Positions 14,927 through 19,458 of a stretch of 19,458 bases of DNA are shown here, piece by piece. Position numbers and translations under genes: made by a program. The notes under the pieces are model-generated. The model did no database searches, was not told the DNA's origin, and saw only the letters and a program-made list of their open reading frames with translations. Source of the stretch: Clostridiales bacterium UBA1770 (GTDB lineage Bacteria; Bacillota; Clostridia; Oscillospirales; CAG-272); contig DCGU01000074.1 in assembly GCA_002315325.1 (NCBI GenBank), positions 1 through 19,458 of the forward strand, given 5' to 3'. How positions within the stretch are numbered: the stretch's first letter is position 1; every line of letters starts with the position of its first letter.

Positions 14927-15856
14927 ATGCAGTCGAAACTTCGTTCATTGGTCTGCCCGCTGCTGGCAGCGTTTTTATGGGGTGTCGCCTTCGTGGCGCA
15001 AAAGGGAAACACCACGGGTGTTTTTGCCTTTTTGGCCGCCCGCAGTTTTGTGGCGGTACCTTTCCTACTCGTCTTAATTTTAATTGTCACCCGCGGTGAC
15101 GTACGGCATCTTTTGCGGGAGCAAAGTCCCGCCGCCACGCGCAGTTTGTGGGTGGGCGGCGTATTGTGCGGTACGTTTTTGTTTATCGCGTCGGCGCTCC
15201 AGCAGTACGGGATGGACAGCGGTACCGAGGCCGGCAAAGCGGGGTTCTTAACGGCCCTGTATATGGTGTTAGTGCCGCTTCTCGGGCTGTTTATGCATAA
15301 AAAATGCGGCAAAACCATTTGGGTGAGCATCGCTTTGGCCGTCGGGGGGCTATACCTGATGTGTATCGGCGGCTCCTTTACCATCCGCACGTCCGATATC
15401 TTTGTCTTGGGCTGCGCCCTATTTTTTGCACTGCAGATTCGCGCCATCGACGCCTATTCCGTCAAATGCAACTGTGTCAAACTGTCCTGCGTGCAGTTCC
15501 TGGTCTGCGGCACGCTGTCGCTGGTCACGACGCTGCTGTTCGAGGACGCCGCGTGGGGCGAATTGACGGCCAACGTGTGGCCGATTCTCTATCTCGGTAT
15601 TTTCTCCTCCGGTATCGCCTATACGCTGCAGATGGTGGCGCAAAAGGGCAATAACCCCGCCGTTGTCTCGGTTTTGCTGTCTATGGAGTCGGTATTCTCG
15701 GTGTTGTCCGGTGCGGTCCTTTTGCAGGAAAAAATGCTGCCGCGCGAATATATCGGGTGCCTGTTGATGTTTGCAGCGGTGCTGTGCACGCAGTTCCTGA
15801 CCGAAGAGGTCATTTCCAAATGGTTAGAAAAGAGGAAGCAATATGTTCAGAAATGA
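14927..15856 (+). CDS. DMT-superfamily (EamA) transporter
   Basis: Inner-membrane transporter of the drug/metabolite family, many of which export amino acids or other metabolites. It has 309 residues and about ten hydrophobic helices in two EamA halves. The halves carry matching motifs: FLWGVAFVAQKGN near the start and LQMVAQKGNNPAVVSVL in the second half. PLLGLFM and LGIFSSGIAYTLQ are also typical. ATG 14927 is preferred (AGGTG ends 6 nt upstream); GTG 14918, which overlaps the preceding stop as GTGA, would add three residues (MTR). Its end overlaps the next gene by 14 bp, which suggests tight coupling with the threonine-aldolase-family enzyme. Substrate unknown; the neighbours favour an amino acid. 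Confidence 0.92.
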   Translation: MQSKLRSLVCPLLAAFLWGVAFVAQKGNTTGVFAFLAARSFVAVPFLLVLILIVTRGDVRHLLREQSPAATRSLWVGGVLCGTFLFIASALQQYGMDSGTEAGKAGFLTALYMVLVPLLGLFMHKKCGKTIWVSIALAVGGLYLMCIGGSFTIRTSDIFVLGCALFFALQIRAIDAYSVKCNCVKLSCVQFLVCGTLSLVTTLLFEDAAWGELTANVWPILYLGIFSSGIAYTLQMVAQKGNNPAVVSVLLSMESVFSVLSGAVLLQEKMLPREYIGCLLMFAAVLCTQFLTEEVISKWLEKRKQYVQK

Positions 15857-16874
15857 TTACAGTGAAATCGCCGCGCCCTGTGTGCTGCAGGCACTGGCCG
15901 CCGCGGCAAACGAACAAAACGTCGGGTACGGTTTGGACAGTCATTCCGCCCGCGCGGCGTCCTTGATTTTAAAGCGGTTCGGACTGACCGAAAAGGAGGC
16001 TGACGTCCATTTTTTGGCCGGCGGTACGCAAACCAACATGACGGTCATTTCGTTCTTTTTGCGCCCTTTTGAAGCCGTGATTGCCTGCGATTCCGGCCAT
16101 ATCAACGTGCACGAGACCGGTGCCGTGGAGGCAAGCGGACATAAAGTGCTGACGGTTCCCGCCGTGGACGGCAAGCTGACGCCCGAGGGCATTGATGCCG
16201 TTGTGCACCGCCATACGGACGAGCATATGGTTGCGCCCCGTATGGTCTATATTTCACAGTCGACGGAAACGGGTACTGTGTATACCGATGCCGAGCTGTG
16301 TGCCATTCGTTCCGCCTGCGACAAACACAATCTGGTATTATTTATCGACGGTGCGCGGCTGGGCGTGGCGCTGACCTGCGGCGTTGCCGTGACGGCCGAA
16401 AACCTTGCCCGCGTTGCGGACGTTTTCTACGTCGGCGGCACCAAGAACGGCGCCATGGCCGGCGAAGCAGTCGTACTGAAAAAGGCGCCCGGAACAGACG
16501 CGTTCCGTTATCATATTAAGAACCGCGGGGCAATGACAGCCAAGGGGTTCGTCACGGGCATTCAGTTTGAAGCATTGTTTACGTCCGACACCTATTTTGC
16601 CCTGGCACGCAACAGCAACGATACCGCGAAAATCATTCGCGAGGAGCTGACCGCCGGCGGCATTGAACTGACGTCGACGTCGCCCACCAATCAGATTTTT
16701 ATCCGCGTGCCGGCATCCTGTGCCGAGGCCTTGATGCAGGCGTACGGCCTGGAATTCTGGGCGGACGAGGGCAAAAACGCCGTGCTGCGCATTGTGACGT
16801 CGTTTGCAACGCGTACGGACGATTGCCGCCAAATGGCGGAAGCCTTAATCAAAACGGTGCGGGAGTGTCAATAA
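15843..16874 (+). CDS. Low-specificity L-threonine aldolase family protein (beta-eliminating lyase fold)
   Basis: PLP enzyme that typically cleaves L-threonine or L-allo-threonine to glycine and acetaldehyde. It has 343 residues. Family motifs: YGLDSHSARAAS near the start (relatives have YG.D..t), HFLAGGTQTNM, HINVHETGAVEASGHKV, DGARLGVAL with the PLP-ring Asp, and Schiff-base Lys201 in YVGGTKNGAMAGE. AGAGGA (15831-15836) lies 6 nt before the ATG and is inside the end of the EamA gene, with a 14-bp overlap. azlC begins 3 bp after its stop. In this context it could feed or drain the threonine/glycine pool handled by the adjacent exporters. Substrate choice within the family is not decided by sequence inspection. 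Confidence 0.92.
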   Translation: MFRNDYSEIAAPCVLQALAAAANEQNVGYGLDSHSARAASLILKRFGLTEKEADVHFLAGGTQTNMTVISFFLRPFEAVIACDSGHINVHETGAVEASGHKVLTVPAVDGKLTPEGIDAVVHRHTDEHMVAPRMVYISQSTETGTVYTDAELCAIRSACDKHNLVLFIDGARLGVALTCGVAVTAENLARVADVFYVGGTKNGAMAGEAVVLKKAPGTDAFRYHIKNRGAMTAKGFVTGIQFEALFTSDTYFALARNSNDTAKIIREELTAGGIELTSTSPTNQIFIRVPASCAEALMQAYGLEFWADEGKNAVLRIVTSFATRTDDCRQMAEALIKTVRECQ

Positions 16875-16877
16875 AAC

Positions 16878-17597
16878 GTGCAGATGAATCGTAAATCCAA
16901 CTTTTTATGCGGTGTCCGCAACGGCATCCCGATAGGTCTGGGATATTTCGCCGTTTCGTTTTCCTTCGGTATCGCTGCGGTAACCGCCCGCATTGAGATT
17001 TTTCAGGCGGTACTCATTTCGTTAACCAACGTCACGTCAGCCGGGCAGTTTGCCGGCATCGGCGTTATTGCCGCGGGCGGCAGTATGCTTGAGATGGTTC
17101 TGACGCAGCTTGTCATCAACCTGCGGTACAGTTTAATGTCCATCGCAACCTCGCAGCGGCTGGACAAAAAAGAATCGCGGCTGCATCGGCTGGGCATCGG
17201 GTTCGGTATGACGGACGAAATCTTTGCCGTCAGCGCCGCACAGCCTGCCCCTGTCAGCGCTTGGTTCCATTACGGGGCCATGAGCGTCGCTATTCCCGGA
17301 TGGGTTCTGGGGACGTTTTTGGGGGCTTTGCTGGGGTCTGTCTTGCCCGATATGATTGTCAGCGCACTATCCGTAGCGCTTTACGGTATGTTTATTGCCA
17401 TCGTGGTGACGCCTGCCAAAAAAGAGAGGCGAATTGCCCTGGCGGTTCTCGGTACCGTGGCGCTCAGCTGTGCTTTTGCCTACCTGCCGGTGCTGAAGAA
17501 GGTTTCCGCCGGTTTTGCCATCGTCATCGTGACGGTCACGGTTTCCGCGCTTGCCGCGTGGCTGTCGCCCGTGGGAGAGGAGGCGGCCCATGAGTAA
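16878..17597 (+). CDS. azlC: AzlC family branched-chain amino acid exporter, large subunit
   Basis: Integral membrane protein that, with AzlD, exports branched-chain amino acids or their analogues. It has 239 residues and about six or seven hydrophobic segments. Recognised motifs are GVRNGIPIGLGYFAVSFSFGI near the N-terminus (given by its key residues G-P-I-G-Y), TSAGQFAG, LVINLRYSLMS and GIGFGMTDEIFAVSA. The start is a GTG 3 bp after the previous stop, with GGAG 12 nt upstream; an ATG two codons later is an alternative. Its last 8 bp overlap the start of azlD, so the two subunits are coupled. Confidence 0.93.
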   Translation: MQMNRKSNFLCGVRNGIPIGLGYFAVSFSFGIAAVTARIEIFQAVLISLTNVTSAGQFAGIGVIAAGGSMLEMVLTQLVINLRYSLMSIATSQRLDKKESRLHRLGIGFGMTDEIFAVSAAQPAPVSAWFHYGAMSVAIPGWVLGTFLGALLGSVLPDMIVSALSVALYGMFIAIVVTPAKKERRIALAVLGTVALSCAFAYLPVLKKVSAGFAIVIVTVTVSALAAWLSPVGEEAAHE

Positions 17598-17910
17598 AAT
17601 TGCCCAATATATGATTCTGATGGCCGGTACGACGTACCTCATCCGCGTGTTGCCGCTGCTGCTCATCAAGCGGGATATTCAAAACCGTTTCTTTAAATCC
17701 TTTTTGTATTACGTGCCCTACGTATGTTTGACGGCCATGACTTTCCCGGCCATTCTCTCTGCCACGGCGTCGGTTTGGTCGGCCATCATAGGCCTTGGTG
17801 TCGGTATTATCCTGGCCCTGCGGGAAAAGAAACTGCTGACCGTGGCGGGATTTGCATGTCTTGCGGTATTTGTCAGTGAGCGTGTGATGACCTGGCTTCA
17901 TTTCCTGTAA
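17590..17910 (+). CDS. azlD: AzlD family branched-chain amino acid exporter, small subunit
   Basis: Small partner of AzlC, 106 residues with about four hydrophobic segments. The start at 17590 is fixed by a perfect AGGAGG (17578-17583) 6 nt upstream; it overlaps the azlC stop by 8 bp. The family motif IRVLPLLLI near the N-terminus and FLYYVPYVCLTAMTFPAIL in the middle are present. It is the last gene of the close-packed run; a 110-bp gap follows before the metallophosphoesterase. Confidence 0.93.
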   Translation: MSKIAQYMILMAGTTYLIRVLPLLLIKRDIQNRFFKSFLYYVPYVCLTAMTFPAILSATASVWSAIIGLGVGIILALREKKLLTVAGFACLAVFVSERVMTWLHFL

Positions 17911-17944
17911 ACGACGTTTGGAAACGAAAACAGAAAAGAAAAAA

Positions 17945-17967
17945 CGGCATTTCCGTACGGTATGCCG
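17945..17967. repeat. Hairpin CGGCAT...ATGCCG after azlD
   Basis: CGGCAT (17945-17950) pairs with ATGCCG (17962-17967) around a CCGTACGG palindrome. On the + strand no T-run follows. On the - strand it runs into TTTTTTCTTTTC, so as a terminator it faces the - strand. It does not clearly end the azlCD transcript, and the next gene may be read through. Confidence 0.6.
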
Positions 17968-18020
17968 CAATAAACACGATTCTTTTATGAATTTGCAACG
18001 ATGAGTTACGGAGGCACAGC

Positions 18021-19073
18021 ATGTTTGATATATACAAGGATGAGATAGGGGCGCTGACGTCCATTCTGTTCAAAAAACGTCTGTTGGCGACCAAGTTCAC
18101 TGGAACGCCCTCTGCCGAGATTTTTGACCCGACGCGTGCGTTCACGTCATCGGATACGATTGTGATGCAAAAGCCCGCGGGGAAAGAATTTGTCATTCTC
18201 AATATCACAGACCCGCACTTTTCGGATTATGATATGCCGCGCAAAGAGAGCAATTGGGACGGCGAACGTCGCCGTACCGAAGCCAAACCTGCCGCCGAGA
18301 ATATCAAAAAGCTGGTGGCGTTGGTCAAACCCGATTTGATTACCGTCACGGGTGACATGGTATGTTATGCCACGCGCTATGCCATTGACCGTTTTACTAA
18401 ATTAATGGACAGTTTCGGCATTCCGTGGGCACCCATCTTCGGCAATCACGACCGGGAAGCCAATTGTGACGGCGATTTTTTGGCCGAGCGTATGATGCGG
18501 TCGAAAACCTGCCTGTTCCGCAAAGGCCCCGCCTCACTCGGCAACGGCAACTACGTCATTTGCGTCAAAGAAGGGGAGAACGTCATCGGCTCCCTCTTGA
18601 TGACGGACACGAGCGGACCGCGGGAAGCGCTGGCTGCATGGACGACGTGGGCGGCCGAGGGTGTGCAGGCCTTGGCACCGCAAGCCCCCGTTGCGCTGTT
18701 CGGACATAAACCGCACGAGCAGTTTGCCGTTGCGTATAACGAGGCGTGGGATGCCGAGGAGCAGTGCTTCAAAGATCCGACGCAGAACCACGGCGAACGC
18801 CATGAGGACGAGTGCCCGTGGGGATACGAGTTGTACCGGACCATTCGGGATGCCGGCATCGGCTACTGTTTCTGCGGCCACGACCACGTCAACAATTACG
18901 CGGTGACCTACAACGGCATGCGCCTGACCTATATGCTGAAAATGGGCAAAGGTTCCGGCTATCGCGACGATTTGATGGGTGGTACGGTCATCACGCTGCG
19001 TGGTGACGGCCAATTCCATGCCGCCCACCAATATATGGGCTGCCGCAACAATACCGCCGAGCCCCTGTTTTAA
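18021..19073 (+). CDS. Calcineurin-like metallophosphoesterase
   Basis: Two-metal phosphoesterase of the calcineurin-like family, 350 residues. All five metal and catalytic blocks are present: ITDPHF (Asp64, His66), TGDMV (Asp112), GNHDRE (Asn142, His143), FGHKPHE (His229) and CGHDHVNNY (His287, His289). The spacing resembles the Dcr2/Siz1-type branch with a long insert between the NHD and GHD blocks (about residues 150-220). There is no signal peptide or membrane helix in the ~50-residue N-terminal extension, so it is probably cytosolic. CGGAGG (18009-18014) lies 6 nt before the ATG. Substrate unknown. It follows azlD by 110 bp and ends with its own terminator at 19145. Confidence 0.92.
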   Translation: MFDIYKDEIGALTSILFKKRLLATKFTGTPSAEIFDPTRAFTSSDTIVMQKPAGKEFVILNITDPHFSDYDMPRKESNWDGERRRTEAKPAAENIKKLVALVKPDLITVTGDMVCYATRYAIDRFTKLMDSFGIPWAPIFGNHDREANCDGDFLAERMMRSKTCLFRKGPASLGNGNYVICVKEGENVIGSLLMTDTSGPREALAAWTTWAAEGVQALAPQAPVALFGHKPHEQFAVAYNEAWDAEEQCFKDPTQNHGERHEDECPWGYELYRTIRDAGIGYCFCGHDHVNNYAVTYNGMRLTYMLKMGKGSGYRDDLMGGTVITLRGDGQFHAAHQYMGCRNNTAEPLF

Positions 19074-19095
19074 CGCATTCTGTTTCACCTTTTCT

Positions 19096-19115
19096 GACTT
19101 TGAATGACCAAAGTC
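19096..19115 (+). repeat. Small hairpin just after the metallophosphoesterase stop
   Basis: GACTTTG (19096-19102), loop AATGAC, CAAAGTC (19109-19115). It precedes the main terminator. The right part, ATGACCAAAGTCG (19104-19116), is close to the left part of the palindrome at 4500-4517 (12 of 13 bases), which may be chance. Confidence 0.5.
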
Positions 19116-19144
19116 GTTGCTTGCTGCGACATAAGACAAAAAAT

Positions 19145-19189
19145 ACCGACTGAAAAAGAATTTATCTTCCTTTTCAGTCGGTGTTTTTT
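19145..19189 (+). terminator. Terminator of the metallophosphoesterase gene
   Basis: A 12-bp perfect stem (ACCGACTGAAAA at 19145-19156 with its complement at 19171-19182), a 14-nt loop with a small GAA/TTC inner stem, then GTTTTTT. Confidence 0.9.
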
Positions 19190-19271
19190 ATACGGTCGAG
19201 GGAAACCGTTTGCACGGAAACCCCAAAAAACTTATAAAATCACTTTTTGGCCCCCTACCGCGGGACAACGT

Positions 19272-19387
19272 ATTTCACGCCCGAAGGGCATTTCACACGC
19301 AACAGCGTATTTCACACGCCGTAGGCGTATTTCACAAATCCCGCAGGGATTTATTTCACTGCAGTGTGCCCGGGGGGACACGCTGCA
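19272..19387. repeat. Array of ATTTCAC linkers alternating with variable hairpins
   Basis: ATTTCAC occurs at 19272, 19290, 19309, 19329 and 19353. Each interval is a self-complementary hairpin of different sequence: GCCC-GAA-GGGC (19279-19289), ACGC-AACA-GCGT (19297-19308), ACGCC-GTA-GGCGT (19316-19328), AAATCCC-GCA-GGGATTT (19336-19352). After the fifth linker comes a larger stem, TGCAGTGTG (19360-19368) with CACGCTGCA (19379-19387), one G-U pair. Three of the four small loops are GNA. The array starts 83 bp after the metallophosphoesterase terminator and ends 2 bp before the stop of the convergent gene, so it may be in that gene's 3' untranslated region. Confidence 0.9.
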
Positions 19388-19389
19388 CG

Positions 19390-19458
19390 TTACAGTACCG
19401 TTTTACCGTTGGATTCAAAGAAGGATTTACACCACGCCTCGGGCGTGCCGTCGTATTC
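19390..19458 (-). CDS. 3' end of an unidentified - strand gene
   Basis: On the - strand an open frame enters from the window edge at 19458 and ends at TAA (19392-19390). The 22 visible residues end in ...FFESNGKTVL and contain GTPEAWCKS. They look like a real globular C-terminus and codon choice is similar to neighbours, but the piece is too short to assign a family. It is convergent with the metallophosphoesterase gene, and the hairpin array lies directly after its stop. Confidence 0.6.
   Translation of the reverse strand, partial: EYDGTPEAWCKSFFESNGKTVL

Noticed and set aside
19223..19250. CCAAAAA/TTTTTGG inverted repeat as a second terminator
   Set aside because: The stem is 7 bp and almost all A-T with a 14-nt loop, too weak to call; the strong terminator at 19145 already serves the upstream gene.
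19272..19387. CRISPR array
   Set aside because: The constant part is only 7-8 bp, the intervals are 11-17 bp and all self-complementary, and no cas gene is present. The pattern is a hairpin array, not repeats with foreign spacers.

Overview
The window looks like chromosome of a Gram-positive Bacillota of the class Clostridia, probably a gut Oscillospiraceae/Ruminococcaceae-type organism. This is an inference from gene content (SpoIIIE-type FtsK, recA-recX, a clostridial GyrB paralogue, a COG4100-type PLP lyase, AzlCD), strong purine-rich Shine-Dalgarno sites, consensus sigma-A promoters and intrinsic terminators. Most of the DNA is ordinary, densely packed core genome on the + strand.

Left part (1-4474): the 3' portion of an FtsK/SpoIIIE DNA translocase gene (true start outside the window), a terminator, then recA from a perfect TTGACA-17-TATAAT promoter, followed closely by recX and a strong terminator. 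This is a chromosome-segregation and recombination block. Next (4527-6181) comes a monocistronic FGGY sugar kinase with its own promoter and terminator.

Middle (6211-9117): two - strand units, a tRNA-Ser(GGA) gene with its own strong promoter and a divergent GyrB/ParE-like topoisomerase subunit whose GyrA-type partner is not in the window. Between them lie about 430 bp without a credible gene but crowded with hairpins and short repeats.

Right part (9042-17910): nine + strand genes with gaps of 38 bp or less or overlaps, probably one transcription unit: murD, a methionine gamma-lyase-family PLP enzyme, a two-domain lipoprotein, a cysteine desulfurase, a glycerophosphodiester phosphodiesterase, an EamA/DMT transporter, a threonine-aldolase-family enzyme, and azlC-azlD. 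Three different PLP-fold enzymes acting on amino acids sit with two amino-acid-export-type systems, which suggests amino-acid or sulfur overflow metabolism attached to a cell-wall gene. A cytosolic metallophosphoesterase follows (18021-19073) with a good terminator.

The most unusual signal is at the right edge (19272-19387). It is a short array in which a constant ATTTCAC linker recurs five times, and every interval between linkers is itself a perfect small hairpin with a different stem sequence and mostly GNA triloops. It lies between the 3' ends of two convergent genes. It resembles a CRISPR in spacing but not in logic, because the stems vary while pairing is kept. Other points of interest are the hairpin-rich gap at 6414-6840, five tandem heptamers after ftsK, the unpaired GyrB paralogue, and two hairpins whose T-runs face the - strand where no - strand gene is visible.
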